A stretch of DNA of 64,000 nt from Sphingobacterium chungjuense (GCF_011316935.1 NZ_WLYS01000001.1:248001-312000); one strand, 5' to 3'. Shown: positions 53,904-63,958, counted from the stretch's first letter. Program-made: numbers and translations. Notes: generated by a model from the letters alone, not told the origin.

Positions 53904-54422
53904 ATGAAAAAGACTTTACTTGCGCTCCTACTATCGATTATCAGCTTACCGATTTTTGCGCAGATGCGTATTAAGCGCGACAAAACGCCGCAAACTCAAG
54001 CCATGCAAATCAATACGGATACCGTCGCTGCACCGACAACGCGATCCAATAGTCTACGCACCGCACAGCAGTTTATCGCAGATTTGGCCAATCCGGATCT
54101 CGCTTTGGATATTGTACTAAGTAAGCACGTCCTCGTACAAGATGCTGATGATGAAATGTATGACTATTTACTAGCCAGCTTGGCAGAAATACGACTGAAC
54201 CTGATGAGCAAGCGCGTTGAAGATATTCGTTACGTAACTTATAATGAGATGCCACGAAAGGAAGTCGCAGACATTGATACCGAAGGAAAAAACACCGCGG
54301 ATATGGTCTTTTTGTACTCTGGCAAGCGCCAAATGACGGCGTTATTAACACAAAATAATAAGATCGCCTCCTTTACACTAGTATCAAAAGGTGGAAATCG
54401 TGCCCATTTTGTGACGTATTGA
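53904..54422 (+). CDS. exported protein of unknown function
   Basis: A 172-residue protein with a signal peptide (MKKTLLALLLSIISLPIFAQ). The mature part begins with a basic, Thr-rich linker (about 21-48) and then a compact alpha/beta region (about 50-172) whose strand-rich end (MVFLYSGKRQMTALLTQNNK) recalls NTF2-like folds, but no family is recognised. It stands alone upstream of the trp operon and is not likely to be co-regulated with it because the trp promoter lies after its stop. Confidence 0.55.
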   Translation: MKKTLLALLLSIISLPIFAQMRIKRDKTPQTQAMQINTDTVAAPTTRSNSLRTAQQFIADLANPDLALDIVLSKHVLVQDADDEMYDYLLASLAEIRLNLMSKRVEDIRYVTYNEMPRKEVADIDTEGKNTADMVFLYSGKRQMTALLTQNNKIASFTLVSKGGNRAHFVTY

Positions 54423-54433
54423 TTGTCAAATTA

Positions 54434-54465
54434 TTTGTTTTATCAAAAAGTATTCGCAATATTTG
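54434..54465 (+). promoter_or_regulatory. promoter of the trp operon
   Basis: TTTG (54434-54437), a 20-nt spacer, then AATATTTG (54458-54465), one mismatch to TAnnTTTG. Transcription would start a few nucleotides before the leader-peptide ATG. Confidence 0.55.
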
Positions 54466-54477
54466 TTTTACAGAAAC

Positions 54478-54525
54478 ATGAGAAATTACAGTACATTTAA
54501 AGCATGGTGGTGGCATAACGGATAA
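54478..54525 (+). CDS. trpL: trp operon leader peptide
   Basis: A 15-codon frame, MRNYSTFKAWWWHNG, with three consecutive Trp codons (TGG at 54505-54513) near its end. It precedes a terminator stem and the trpD start, the classic layout of ribosome-mediated attenuation. When charged tRNA-Trp is scarce the ribosome stalls on the Trp codons and changes the fold of the downstream RNA. Confidence 0.9.
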   Translation: MRNYSTFKAWWWHNG

Positions 54526-54602
54526 CGTTGTGGCAACATCCTATGTCTTCAAAATTATACTGATAGAAATAGTGGGCTTGCCTTTTTGGCAAGCCTTTTT
54601 TT
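54520..54602 (+). promoter_or_regulatory. trp attenuator
   Basis: Region 1-2: GGAT (54520-54523) and GTTG pair with CAAC and ATCC just downstream, forming an early hairpin next to the leader stop. Region 3-4: GGCTTGCC (54575-54582) and GGCAAGCC (54588-54595) form a perfect 8-bp terminator followed by seven T. Region 2 contains GGCAA (54532-54536), which can pair instead with TTGCC of region 3, a weak 5-bp antiterminator. A stalled ribosome on the Trp codons would free region 2 and allow transcription to continue into trpD. Confidence 0.85.
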
Positions 54603-54684
54603 ATGACCTGAATGGCGCTTGATAAGCAGAAATAAACCAGCAAGCGTACTTCAAACAGCGTGATAAAACGCGAAATAAATACAG

Positions 54685-55674
54685 ATGAAAGAAATATTAT
54701 CCCATCTATTCGAATACAAATCCTTCGACCGCAAGGAGGCTTATGATATATTGACCAATATTGCTACGGGCAAATACGATAGTCACCAAATTGCTGCTTT
54801 TATGACTACTTACGGCATGCGAAGTATTCGAGTGGAAGAATTACAGGGATTTCGCGACGCGATGTACGACCTGTGCCTTAAAATAGAATTTCCCGGCTAT
54901 CGACTTATCGACATGTGTGGTACTGGCGGAGATGGTAAAGACACGTTTAACATTTCTACATTAGCTTCCTTTGTAGTTGCAGGCGCTGGTTACCATGTTG
55001 CCAAACATGGGAATGTGGGTGTATCTTCCGGTTGTGGCTCTTCTAACGTGATGGAATTATTGGGTTACAACTTCACTAGCGATCGCGATGCGCTACAAAA
55101 GCAGTTGGATGAAGCCAATATTTGCTTCTTACATGCTCCCCTCTTCCATCCGGCCATGAAAACCGTAGCGCCGATTCGTCGCGCATTGGGTGTCAAAACC
55201 TTTTTCAATATGCTAGGGCCCTTGACCAATCCAGCAAATCCAGAATTTCAGTCCGTAGGCGTGTTCAGTTTAGAATTGGCTCGTTTGTATGCCTACCTTT
55301 ATCAAGGTGGCGAAAAGAAATACAGCATTATGCATGCGCTGGACGGCTACGATGAGATATCGCTGACGGGCGATTTTAAAGTGATTGACAATGCAGGCGA
55401 GCATTATTTTCAGGTTTCAGATCTTGGCTTCGATCCAGTCCTGGCAGAGCAGATCGGCGGGGGCAGCGATCCAGCCGAATCGGCCGCCGTCTTTCGCAAA
55501 ATCATTGACGGAGAGGGAACCGATGCGCAGAATCAGGTGGTATTGACAAATGCGGCCTTTGCCATCAAAACACTAGAGCCGGAGAAAACTTTCGGAGACT
55601 GCTTTTATGAAGCAGAATCATCCTTATTAGGAAAGAAAGCGCTTAATAGCTTATTGAAGTTGACCAATGGATAA
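54685..55674 (+). CDS. trpD: anthranilate phosphoribosyltransferase
   Basis: A 329-residue TrpD that joins PRPP and anthranilate. GTGGDGKDTFNIST is the PRPP-binding loop and KHGNVGVSSGCGSSN the second conserved block. No glutamine amidotransferase (TrpG) domain is fused. It is the first structural gene after the attenuator. Its stop overlaps the trpF start by 8 nt. Confidence 0.95.
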   Translation: MKEILSHLFEYKSFDRKEAYDILTNIATGKYDSHQIAAFMTTYGMRSIRVEELQGFRDAMYDLCLKIEFPGYRLIDMCGTGGDGKDTFNISTLASFVVAGAGYHVAKHGNVGVSSGCGSSNVMELLGYNFTSDRDALQKQLDEANICFLHAPLFHPAMKTVAPIRRALGVKTFFNMLGPLTNPANPEFQSVGVFSLELARLYAYLYQGGEKKYSIMHALDGYDEISLTGDFKVIDNAGEHYFQVSDLGFDPVLAEQIGGGSDPAESAAVFRKIIDGEGTDAQNQVVLTNAAFAIKTLEPEKTFGDCFYEAESSLLGKKALNSLLKLTNG

Positions 55675-56311
55675 GAAATTAGTGGTAAAGGTTTGTGGAA
55701 TGAAGGATGTCCAGAACATTGCATCCTTACTTGAATTGCCGGCAGATTATATCGGCCTGATCTTTTATGCAAAATCGCCAAGATTTGCTGGGAATCTGGA
55801 TCCGCAGATTTTCGATCAACACGACACAGCCAAAGTGGGGGTTTTCGTCGATCAGCCATTAGAAGAAATAGTAGAAAAACAGCAAGCATTTCAGCTGGAT
55901 GCAATTCAATTGCACGGGCAGGAATCTCCAACGTTTTGCCAAGAGGTAAAAAACAAAGGCTTGACAGTTTGGAAAGCTTTTGGTGTAAATGCGGACTTCG
56001 ATTTCGGCATACTGGATGCATACAGCGATGTGGTAGACCTATTTCTATTTGACACAAAAACACCTACTCACGGTGGCAGCGGAAACACCTTCGATTGGGA
56101 TTTATTGGATAAATACACCGGAAAAACTCCTTACTTATTAAGCGGCGGCATCGGCGTACATAACTTGGCGCCCGCATTAAAACGAAAAGATAGTAGAATG
56201 GTCGGGCTAGATCTCAACTCTAAACTGGAAATTGCCCCCGGCCTCAAAGACATAGATTTAGTAAAAAAAGCACTTAAAATAATTCATCATGAGCCAATAT
56301 CAAGTAGATGA
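55667..56311 (+). CDS. trpF: phosphoribosylanthranilate isomerase
   Basis: A 214-residue TIM-barrel isomerase. VKVCGMKD at the N terminus holds the catalytic Cys, VGVFVDQP follows, IQLHGQES is the middle block, and [19 protein letters not shown] holds the catalytic Asp and phosphate region. It is a stand-alone TrpF, not fused to TrpC. It overlaps trpD and trpB (23 nt) in frame-shifted fashion, indicating coupled translation. Confidence 0.95.
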   Translation: MDKKLVVKVCGMKDVQNIASLLELPADYIGLIFYAKSPRFAGNLDPQIFDQHDTAKVGVFVDQPLEEIVEKQQAFQLDAIQLHGQESPTFCQEVKNKGLTVWKAFGVNADFDFGILDAYSDVVDLFLFDTKTPTHGGSGNTFDWDLLDKYTGKTPYLLSGGIGVHNLAPALKRKDSRMVGLDLNSKLEIAPGLKDIDLVKKALKIIHHEPISSR

Positions 56312-57473
56312 TCGGGGATATTATGGTCCGTTTGGCGGAGCATACGTACCCGAAATGCTTTACCCAAATGTAGAGGAACTACAAAATGAATATCAAAACA
56401 TCATCCAAGATCCCAGCTTTCGGGAGGATTTTGTCAAATTGTTAAAAGATTATGTGGGTCGGCCTTCACCATTATATTTGGCGAATCGCTTATCTGAAAA
56501 ATACGGTGCACGCATCTTTTTGAAAAGAGAAGATCTCAATCATACAGGTGCACATAAAATCAACAATACCATCGGCCAAATTTTGCTGGCCGAGCGTTTG
56601 GGCAAAAAAAGAATCATTGCCGAAACAGGCGCTGGCCAACATGGTGTGGCAACGGCGACTGTTTGTGCGCTGAAAGGTTTGGAATGCGTGGTGTACATGG
56701 GCGAGATCGACATTGAACGCCAAGCGCCCAACGTTGCTCGCATGAAAATGATGGGCGCCACCGTTGTACCCGCCACATCGGGCAGCAAAACCTTAAAAGA
56801 CGCGACAAACGAAGCATTGCGCGACTGGATTAATAATCCAGTAGATACACATTATATCATCGGCTCGGTCGTAGGACCACATCCTTACCCTGATATGGTA
56901 GCGCGTTTTCAATCGATTATCTCTGAAGAAACGCGTAAGCAATTGGTGGAACAAACAGGCAGCAGCCATGCTGATCACGTTATCGCCTGCGTTGGTGGCG
57001 GCTCGAATGCAGCCGGCATGTTTTACCATTTCTTGGATGATGAAGCGGTGAATCTCATTGCTGTAGAAGCGGCAGGACATGGCGTCAATTCGGGAGAATC
57101 AGCAGCGACGACCGCTTTAGGACGCGAAGGCGTATTGCACGGCAGTCGCTCAATCTTGATGCAAACCGAAGACGGCCAAGTCATTGAGCCCTATTCCATT
57201 TCTGCCGGATTAGATTATCCCGGAATTGGACCGCAGCATGCCTGGTTGTTCAAAAGCGGACGCGGCACATTTGTTAGCGCCACAGACGACGAAGCTATGC
57301 AGGCGGGATTGCTACTCACGAAGTTAGAAGGCATTATTCCGGCAATAGAAAGTGCCCATGCTTTGGCGCATCTGGAGAAAATGACCTTCAAAGGCGACGA
57401 AACCGTGGTAATTTGTCTGTCTGGCCGTGGCGACAAGGACTTGGATAATTACATGAAATACTTTGGCTTTTAA
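56289..57473 (+). CDS. trpB: tryptophan synthase beta chain
   Basis: A 394-residue PLP enzyme joining indole and serine. The PLP lysine is in GAHKINN, the phosphate loop is [10 protein letters not shown], and [17 protein letters not shown] includes the catalytic Glu. It is the standard TrpB1 type that pairs with TrpA. The ATG lies 23 nt inside the end of trpF. trpA follows after 6 nt. Confidence 0.97.
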   Translation: MSQYQVDDRGYYGPFGGAYVPEMLYPNVEELQNEYQNIIQDPSFREDFVKLLKDYVGRPSPLYLANRLSEKYGARIFLKREDLNHTGAHKINNTIGQILLAERLGKKRIIAETGAGQHGVATATVCALKGLECVVYMGEIDIERQAPNVARMKMMGATVVPATSGSKTLKDATNEALRDWINNPVDTHYIIGSVVGPHPYPDMVARFQSIISEETRKQLVEQTGSSHADHVIACVGGGSNAAGMFYHFLDDEAVNLIAVEAAGHGVNSGESAATTALGREGVLHGSRSILMQTEDGQVIEPYSISAGLDYPGIGPQHAWLFKSGRGTFVSATDDEAMQAGLLLTKLEGIIPAIESAHALAHLEKMTFKGDETVVICLSGRGDKDLDNYMKYFGF

Positions 57474-57479
57474 GAACAC

Positions 57480-58253
57480 ATGCGTACACTAGATCATACT
57501 CGAAAAATAGTACAAGGCGAACGCCTGCTATCCATTTATTATACGGCGGGCTACCCAACGTTGGAATCCACCTTGAACATCGCAGCGACTTTAGAAAAAA
57601 GCGGAGCAGATTTCTTAGAAATCGGCATTCCTTATTCGGATCCCGTGGCCGATGGCCCCGTCATTCAAGAAAGCTCCCAGAAAGCCTTGCGAAATGGCAT
57701 GTCGCTGAAGGTTCTATTCGAACAGCTAAAGCCACTACGCGAACAAGTACAAATTCCCGTCTTCCTGATGGGCTATTTCAATACGATATTGCAGTACGGC
57801 GTCGAAAAATTTTGTGCAGATTGTCAGGCTGTCGGCGTAGATGGGGCGATCATTCCAGATCTTCCATTGTACGAATATGAGGAGATGTATCAGCCAATCT
57901 TTGAAAAATACGGAATCAGTAACGTATTCTTAGTCACTCCGCAGACTTCAGATGAACGGATTCGTAAGATCGACGCGCTAAGCACGAGTTTCATCTATTT
58001 ATTGAGCTCTAATGCGACCACAGGCAAGCAACTACAAGTGGAAGATCGATCGGAAGCCTATTTCGCCCGTATCAAAAACATGGGACTATCTTCCCCGATT
58101 GTGATCGGATTTGGCATCTCTAACAGAGAAACGCATCAAAAAGCAACAAATTATGCGAATGGCGCTATCGTCGGAACGGCTTTTGTGAGAGTACTAGGGA
58201 AAGAAAATGTAGCGGCAGCTGATATTTCAGAATTCATCGCTTCGTTCAAATAA
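57480..58253 (+). CDS. trpA: tryptophan synthase alpha chain
   Basis: A 257-residue TIM-barrel lyase that releases indole from indole-3-glycerol phosphate. EIGIPYSDPVADGPVIQ has the catalytic Asp and substrate region, and LEIG holds the catalytic Glu. PDLPLYE carries the loop residues. GFGISN near the C terminus binds phosphate. It is the last gene of the trpDFBA set, and sixA follows 14 nt later. Confidence 0.96.
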   Translation: MRTLDHTRKIVQGERLLSIYYTAGYPTLESTLNIAATLEKSGADFLEIGIPYSDPVADGPVIQESSQKALRNGMSLKVLFEQLKPLREQVQIPVFLMGYFNTILQYGVEKFCADCQAVGVDGAIIPDLPLYEYEEMYQPIFEKYGISNVFLVTPQTSDERIRKIDALSTSFIYLLSSNATTGKQLQVEDRSEAYFARIKNMGLSSPIVIGFGISNRETHQKATNYANGAIVGTAFVRVLGKENVAAADISEFIASFK

Positions 58254-58267
58254 AAACCTAAGTCCAC

Positions 58268-58753
58268 ATGAAAAGATTGTACATCATTCGTCACGGAAAA
58301 GCAGAAGATCCCAATTTTTCAAAGCGCGATTTCGACCGTAATTTAGTTGAAAAAGGGAAGCAAGATGCCTTGCGCATAGCGAATGATATCGTGCAAAGCA
58401 GCACTTTTGATGACCATACTTTAATAGTTTCCTCTTCCGCAAATCGTGCTATTCAAACGGCTGAACTGATGTGCCCGACATTCAATTTCCCTGTAGATCA
58501 GATCAAGCAGGCGGTAGAAATTTACGAAGCACATCATCTGGATATCTTAAAAGTTATTAATGAGGTGCCTGATCATGTATCTACGCTGCTCGTTTTCGGA
58601 CATAACCCCGGCCTTTCCGCGCTAGTCAATTATCTAACAGATCAATACGCAGAACTGAAAACGGCTAACGCTGCTTATCTGGAATTCCCAGACAATATGA
58701 CTTTTGCACAGCTTTCCGGACAGACCGCAACGCTGAAACACGTTTTTGAATAA
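58268..58753 (+). CDS. sixA: histidine phosphatase family protein, SixA-like
   Basis: A 161-residue phosphatase of the histidine phosphatase superfamily. The phosphate-binding RHG is in LYIIRHGKAED, the second Arg is in SSANRAIQTAE, and the later catalytic His is in VFGHNPGLS. This short form resembles SixA, a phosphohistidine phosphatase of phosphorelays. The true substrate is unknown. It lies close enough to trpA to share transcription, without an obvious link to Trp synthesis. Confidence 0.82.
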   Translation: MKRLYIIRHGKAEDPNFSKRDFDRNLVEKGKQDALRIANDIVQSSTFDDHTLIVSSSANRAIQTAELMCPTFNFPVDQIKQAVEIYEAHHLDILKVINEVPDHVSTLLVFGHNPGLSALVNYLTDQYAELKTANAAYLEFPDNMTFAQLSGQTATLKHVFE

Positions 58754-58774
58754 TCGCACTCATCCATCACAATC

Positions 58775-60778
58775 ATGGCCAATAAACTAGCAAACGAACG
58801 CTCGCCCTATCTTCGTCAACATGCACACAATCCAGTGGATTGGCATCCTTGGTCTGCCGAAGCATTGGAGAAAGCCAAAGCAGAAAACAAGCTCTTGATC
58901 GTTAGTATTGGCTATTCGGCGTGCCACTGGTGCCATGTGATGGAGAAGCAGAGTTTTGAGAATGAAGCCATCGCACAGACGATGAACAAATTCTTTGTAC
59001 CGATCAAGGTAGATCGCGAAGAACGTCCAGATATCGATCAGGTTTATATGATTGCGGTGCAGCTAATGACTAATGCGGGCGGCTGGCCGCTGCACGCCGT
59101 TTGCTTGCCAGATGGGCGTCCTATTTATGGCGGAACGTATTTCAAACCGCAAGATTGGCAAAACACCTTGTTGCAGATTGCCAAAATGTGGGAAGAAACC
59201 CCCGAAGTAGCCATCGAATATGCAGAGAAACTCACGGCAGGAATACATCAGGCAGAGCAATTGCCCATTAGTGCCATTCCAGAAAAGTACACCGTAGATG
59301 ACTTGCAAGATATTGTACGACCATGGAAAGCCACCTTTGATTATAAAGATGGTGGATATGATCGCGCGCCAAAATTTCCGTTGCCAAACAATTGGTTATT
59401 CTTTTTGCGCTTCGGCGCACTATCCAAAGATCAGGATCTTCTCGATCATGTTCATTTTTCGTTAGAACAGATGGCCAATGGCGGCATTTACGATCATGTC
59501 GGTGGCGGATTTGCACGCTATTCGGTAGATGGCCGCTGGCATGTCCCTCACTTTGAAAAAATGCTGTATGACAATGCCCAACTCATCGGATTGTACAGCG
59601 AAGCTTACCAACATCGCCCGACCTTATTGTACAAAAGAACGGTAGAAGAAACCATTGCATGGTTAGTTCGGGAGATGAAAGCACCTAATGGCGGTTTTTA
59701 TAGTGCCTTAGATGCGGATAGCGAAGGTGTTGAAGGAAAATATTATACCTTTAACCACGAGGAATTTGATCTACTCGGGGAAGATGCCAATTTATTCCGC
59801 CACTACTATCATGTGACGCAGAAGGGAAACTGGGAAGAGGAAGCCACGAATGTACTTTATGTGAGCCAAGATGAAAAAGCGCTGATTCAAGAAGCAGGAT
59901 TTACCGACGAGGAATGGCATGAGTACCTACAAGAAATAAAACATAAGCTGTATTCCTATCGGGAAAACCGTGTAAGACCTGCGCTAGACGATAAGCAGAT
60001 CGTTACTTGGAACGCTCTTTTGATGAAAGGTTTTGTAGATGCTTATCGCGTTTTCGACGAACCAGAATATCTAGAGCAAGCCAGTGATATTGCAAATTTT
60101 ATTCGCCAGCATGCCCTTACAACCGACGGACAATTACTACATCAACCAGCGGATAAAAACCGAGAAATTGGTGGATTCCTAGATGACTATGCCTTTACCA
60201 TCGAAGGTTTCATTAGCTTGTACGAAGCGACTTTCGATGAGCAATGGCTGGATTTTGCCCAAAAGATCACTGAGCAGGCGATCCAGCTATTCTATGATCC
60301 AGCAGCACAAACATTCTACTACACCAGTGCTACGAGCGAGAAGCTGATTGCACGCAAGAGCGAAATTATGGATAATGTTATCCCCGCCTCAGCTTCTACG
60401 ATAGTACGTCAGCTTTTTAAACTAGGGCTGCTATACGACAAGCAAGAATGGACGGAGATCGCCGAACAAATATTTGCTAATGTATTTCCTTCGATTAAAA
60501 GATACGGGTCTGCATATTCTAATTGGGCCATTCAGCTCACGGAGTTGGTGTACGGCACCAACGAAATTGCCCTTACCGGAAAAGATGCTACAGACTGGCG
60601 TAAGGAACTTGATCGGCACTATGTTCCCAACAAATTGACACTCGGAGGAACAAAAAGTACACTTCCGTTGTTGTCTGATAGACAGGGTTTGGAATCAAAA
60701 GCCTACCTTTGTCGACATAGTACATGTAGTCTTCCGCAAGACTCCGTAACATCAATACTAGAATTAATAAATCAGTAA
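58775..60778 (+). CDS. DUF255/thioredoxin-domain protein, YyaL type
   Basis: A 667-residue protein. The N-terminal thioredoxin-like part (about 1-160) has [11 protein letters not shown] with the CxxC pair, and the remainder forms a six-hairpin-type alpha/alpha barrel with [29 protein letters not shown] and GGGFYSA-like text. This is the conserved YyaL/spermatogenesis-associated SSP411 layout. The reaction is unknown; the barrel resembles glycoside-modifying enzymes. No signal peptide. Confidence 0.85.
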   Translation: MANKLANERSPYLRQHAHNPVDWHPWSAEALEKAKAENKLLIVSIGYSACHWCHVMEKQSFENEAIAQTMNKFFVPIKVDREERPDIDQVYMIAVQLMTNAGGWPLHAVCLPDGRPIYGGTYFKPQDWQNTLLQIAKMWEETPEVAIEYAEKLTAGIHQAEQLPISAIPEKYTVDDLQDIVRPWKATFDYKDGGYDRAPKFPLPNNWLFFLRFGALSKDQDLLDHVHFSLEQMANGGIYDHVGGGFARYSVDGRWHVPHFEKMLYDNAQLIGLYSEAYQHRPTLLYKRTVEETIAWLVREMKAPNGGFYSALDADSEGVEGKYYTFNHEEFDLLGEDANLFRHYYHVTQKGNWEEEATNVLYVSQDEKALIQEAGFTDEEWHEYLQEIKHKLYSYRENRVRPALDDKQIVTWNALLMKGFVDAYRVFDEPEYLEQASDIANFIRQHALTTDGQLLHQPADKNREIGGFLDDYAFTIEGFISLYEATFDEQWLDFAQKITEQAIQLFYDPAAQTFYYTSATSEKLIARKSEIMDNVIPASASTIVRQLFKLGLLYDKQEWTEIAEQIFANVFPSIKRYGSAYSNWAIQLTELVYGTNEIALTGKDATDWRKELDRHYVPNKLTLGGTKSTLPLLSDRQGLESKAYLCRHSTCSLPQDSVTSILELINQ

Positions 60779-60813
60779 CGGGGAGTATTTAAACTCCTCC
60801 TAAAACAAAACAA

Positions 60814-61314
60814 ATGGCAGTAGAAAACAACAACGTGGTTACGTTGAACTACACACTCCATACCGTGGAAGAAAACGGTGAGAAAACGTTCGTAGAACAA
60901 ACTTCTTCAGAAAATCCTTTGACATTTTTACATGGCGTAGGCATGATGCTTCCTAAGTTTGAGGAAAACATCACTGGCTTAGACGCTGGTGATAAGACTT
61001 CTTTTGAGCTAAACGCAGTAGACGCATATGGTGAGCGTGATGATAAAGCGATCGCACAATTGCCAGCAGATATGTTTGGTGAAATGGGGTTACCTCCTGT
61101 AGGTGAAGTATTGCCTTTGCAGGACAACGACGGAAACCAATTCCGTGCTGTCGTGGTAGAGGTTACTCCAGAAGCAGTCGTTGCCGATCTAAATCATCCA
61201 ATGGCAGGCAAGAAATTGAATTTCGATATCGAGATTTTAAGTGTACGCCCCGCTACTGAAGAAGAGTTGTCTCACGGACATGCTCATGGTGCTGACGGTA
61301 CAGAAAGTCACTAA
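60814..61314 (+). CDS. FKBP-type peptidyl-prolyl cis-trans isomerase, SlyD-like
   Basis: A 166-residue SlyD-type isomerase. PLTFLHGVGMMLPKFEENI and SFELNAVDAYGERDD are the FKBP core, interrupted by the insert-in-flap domain (about 70-120). The C-terminal tail is His-rich (SHGHAHGADGTESH), a possible metal site as in SlyD. It speeds prolyl isomerisation and acts as a chaperone in the cytosol. A terminator palindrome follows. Confidence 0.9.
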   Translation: MAVENNNVVTLNYTLHTVEENGEKTFVEQTSSENPLTFLHGVGMMLPKFEENITGLDAGDKTSFELNAVDAYGERDDKAIAQLPADMFGEMGLPPVGEVLPLQDNDGNQFRAVVVEVTPEAVVADLNHPMAGKKLNFDIEILSVRPATEEELSHGHAHGADGTESH

Positions 61315-61320
61315 ATAAAA

Positions 61321-61350
61321 TAAGAAAGCCACCGATCGGTGGCTTTCTTA
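61321..61350. terminator. perfect palindrome, bidirectional terminator between the FKBP gene and mnmD
   Basis: A 30-bp perfect inverted repeat with AAGAAAGCCACCGAT and ATCGGTGGCTTTCTT arms, flanked by A-rich and T-rich runs on either side. Confidence 0.85.
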
Positions 61351-61352
61351 TT

Positions 61353-62030
61353 TTATAGTTTCGTAGCGCGCAGCATTTCCCTTTTACCCGGCGCTCCCGG
61401 CGCTTTCTCGATCGAGAAGCCCAAGGCCTTCATACTTCTTTTCAGATTTCCAGTAATCGCATACGTGACAAATACACCACCAGTCACCAGCAAATTAGCG
61501 ACATGGTTCAATACTTCGTCGGTCCACATGTCCGGTTGATGAATGGCCGCAAACGCATCAAAGTACACGACATGAAAACGCCTTTGTGGCGCAAAATCCA
61601 ATATCTTCTGATGAGCAATCGCTAATGTGGCGTGAGCACTCACCTCATGATCTCCTACTAACGCTTTTTCATAACTATTCAAAAAGCTCTCCCACAACTC
61701 TGGCTCTATATATGCCTCATAGCCCGTTTGGCTAATCACCTCTTTGCTTAATGGAAAGGCTTCTACTCCGCAGTAGTACAGATTTATTTTTTCGGCAGTG
61801 ACATAATCAGCGGTCAACAAGAAATTGAGTCCCGTTCCAAAACCGACTTCCAGAATACTCACTTCGGTATCGGACGGATTTCCTGCTAAGTAATGCTGCA
61901 AGCCTTGACCTAAAAACACATGTCTACTTTCTTGATGTGCGCCATGTTTGGAGTGATAATGCTCGCCCACCTCGGGTTGAAACAAGGTGCGAGAGCCATC
62001 GGCCGTCACCACAAAATGTGTATTATCCAT
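61353..62030 (-). CDS. mnmD: tRNA (5-methylaminomethyl-2-thiouridine)(34)-methyltransferase, MnmD
   Basis: A 225-residue methyltransferase resembling the MnmC methyltransferase domain without the FAD-dependent MnmC2 part. EVGFGTGLNFLLT is the SAM motif and VYFDAFAAIHQPDMWT the DAF catalytic block. It would methylate the wobble uridine side chain of tRNA. In most organisms both activities are fused, and the split form is common outside enterobacteria. A -7 box directly before the ATG suggests a leaderless mRNA. Confidence 0.87.
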   Translation of the reverse strand: MDNTHFVVTADGSRTLFQPEVGEHYHSKHGAHQESRHVFLGQGLQHYLAGNPSDTEVSILEVGFGTGLNFLLTADYVTAEKINLYYCGVEAFPLSKEVISQTGYEAYIEPELWESFLNSYEKALVGDHEVSAHATLAIAHQKILDFAPQRRFHVVYFDAFAAIHQPDMWTDEVLNHVANLLVTGGVFVTYAITGNLKRSMKALGFSIEKAPGAPGKREMLRATKL

Positions 62031-62034
62031 GCGC

Positions 62035-62042
62035 CAAAAATA
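62035..62042 (-). promoter_or_regulatory. promoter -7 box directly before mnmD
   Basis: Minus-strand TATTTTTG is an exact TAnnTTTG match with only 4 nt between its last base and the ATG. Confidence 0.55.
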
Positions 62043-62104
62043 CGATTATATCCGACATTACCGATGGATGTGCATCTTGTATGAAAAAGCAGTAACTTAG
62101 AAGC

Positions 62105-63352
62105 ATGCGTCGCATTCTCAAAAATTATCAATCGATCATATTGCTGCTCATCGGTATCGTGCTGGGCAGTCTGATCGGCGTATTTGCGCCAGATCTGGTG
62201 ACGTACCTGAAACCATTGGGAGAGATTTTTCTGAATCTACTTTTCGTCGCTGTCATACCCTTACTCTTTTTTGCGATCACCGCATCCATTGGCACCATCC
62301 AAGATGGTGGCCATTTGGTGAAGATTGTCGGGACGATGACCGCTGTTTTTGTCTTGACGATCTGCATCGCCGCGATAGCCACTATCGCGGGTCTTTGGCT
62401 CGTGCCAGTCACCGCCGTGGCTGATGCTGACGCAACACAATCCTTGTTAGATAGTGGACTGGCAGATGAATCATGGGGGGATCGCATCGTTCGTTTTCTG
62501 ACTGTGAGCGAATTTAATCAACTATTATCACGTCAAAATATATTAGCATTTGTACTTATTTCGGTGTTGATTGGTATTGCGGTACGCAAAACGGGTAAAG
62601 GAGCCGATGCATTTCTGAGTTTCTTGACTTCCGGTAGCGAAGTGATGCAGCAATTATTGGCACTCATTATGAAGGCTGGACCTATTGGTTTGGGGGCGTA
62701 TTTCGCCTATCAAGTGAAAACATACGGACCTGAACTTTTTGGATTTTATGCCAAGCCCATGGCTTTTTATTACCTATTTAGTCTGCTATACTTCTTCGTG
62801 TTTTTTAGTTTGTATGCTTATGTAGCACGCGGATTTTCTGGAATTGGAACGTACTGGCGTAATAATATCACCCCCAGTCTGACGGCAATTAGTACCTGTA
62901 GTAGCTTGGCTACGATGCCTGCTAACATTGCCGCGGCAAAACGAATGGGCATACCCGATGTAGTGGCTAATGTGGTCATTCCTTTGGGAAATACGCTTTA
63001 TAAAAATGGCTCCGCCATTTCGTCTATTTTAAAAATTTATGTGGCTTTCGCTATTTTGGGTTGGAATTTCTTCGAACTAGAAACGCTGGTAATTGCCGTG
63101 GGCATTACGCTGTTGGTCAGCATGGTCGCTGGCGGCATTCCCAATGGTGGCTTTATTGGCGAATTGTTGATGATTTCCATCTATAACATTCCCAACGAAG
63201 CAGTCCCAGCTGTACTCATCATTGGTGCATTGGTCGATCCTTTGGCCACCATATTGAATGCAACGGGCGATACGGTAGCTGCCATGTTGGTGGCTCGATT
63301 TGTCAAAGTCGAAGCCACTTCTAAAGAAATAGTGACAGTGCGCGATACGTGA
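62105..63352 (+). CDS. dicarboxylate/amino acid:cation symporter
   Basis: A 415-residue DAACS-family transporter of the GltP/DctA type with about eight helices and two re-entrant loops. TAISTCSSLATMPAN is the serine-rich loop HP1, VIPLGNTLYKNGSAI and DPLATILNATGDTVAAML (helix 8, with the substrate-binding Asp) complete the core. It likely takes up glutamate, aspartate or C4-dicarboxylates with Na+ or H+. The substrate is not determined. Confidence 0.88.
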   Translation: MRRILKNYQSIILLLIGIVLGSLIGVFAPDLVTYLKPLGEIFLNLLFVAVIPLLFFAITASIGTIQDGGHLVKIVGTMTAVFVLTICIAAIATIAGLWLVPVTAVADADATQSLLDSGLADESWGDRIVRFLTVSEFNQLLSRQNILAFVLISVLIGIAVRKTGKGADAFLSFLTSGSEVMQQLLALIMKAGPIGLGAYFAYQVKTYGPELFGFYAKPMAFYYLFSLLYFFVFFSLYAYVARGFSGIGTYWRNNITPSLTAISTCSSLATMPANIAAAKRMGIPDVVANVVIPLGNTLYKNGSAISSILKIYVAFAILGWNFFELETLVIAVGITLLVSMVAGGIPNGGFIGELLMISIYNIPNEAVPAVLIIGALVDPLATILNATGDTVAAMLVARFVKVEATSKEIVTVRDT

Positions 63353-63485
63353 TAATTTAGTTACACCCATTAATAACATCTACATAATTGAGTTTTACTC
63401 ACTGTCAATCACTTATTTATTTCTTTAGAATATTTCTAAATAATTAGCGAAAATTGTAAAATTCATTCCTTCTCTGCTTAATTCG

Positions 63486-63493
63486 TAATTTTG
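63486..63493 (+). promoter_or_regulatory. promoter -7 box for ccmE
   Basis: TAATTTTG is an exact TAnnTTTG match 20 nt before the ccmE ATG. Confidence 0.5.
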
Positions 63494-63513
63494 CAATTCG
63501 AAAAGAGCATAAT

Positions 63514-63933
63514 ATGAAAAAGAGTTCCATTTTATTGATGGTCATCATTGCCGTAGCGATTGCTATGATTTTGGTGATCTACACCGATTCTAGCACGTAT
63601 TCTACGTTTACCGAAGCCAAAGAAAAGCAGACGGAGCTGTATGTGGTTGGTGTGTTGAATAAAGAGAAATCTTTGGATTACGATCCGGTGAAAGATCCTA
63701 ATCATTTCTCCTTTCATATGTTTGACAATGATAGCACAGAGTGTATGGTAGTGTTCAATGGATCTAAACCACAGGATATTGAACGTTCTGAGCAGATCGT
63801 GTTGACGGGCAAGATGGATGGCAATGTATTTCATGCTTCCAAGATCTTGATGAAATGCCCATCGAAATACAATCAAGACCAGATGGAAGTCATTGAGACA
63901 TCTTCTGCTTTCAATACCACTACCGTAAAATAA
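63514..63933 (+). CDS. ccmE: cytochrome c maturation heme chaperone CcmE, Cys-type
   Basis: A 139-residue membrane-anchored periplasmic beta-barrel (OB fold) with an N-terminal helix (about residues 5-25). The heme-binding site, HxxxY in the usual family, appears here as CPSKY, a Cys at the position of the His that holds heme covalently. The rest follows the family (GKMDGNVFHASKILMKCPSKY end region). It hands heme to the cytochrome c synthase; ccmF begins directly downstream. Confidence 0.9.
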   Translation: MKKSSILLMVIIAVAIAMILVIYTDSSTYSTFTEAKEKQTELYVVGVLNKEKSLDYDPVKDPNHFSFHMFDNDSTECMVVFNGSKPQDIERSEQIVLTGKMDGNVFHASKILMKCPSKYNQDQMEVIETSSAFNTTTVK

Positions 63934-63958
63934 ACTCCTCTACATCCCAATCTTAGAT

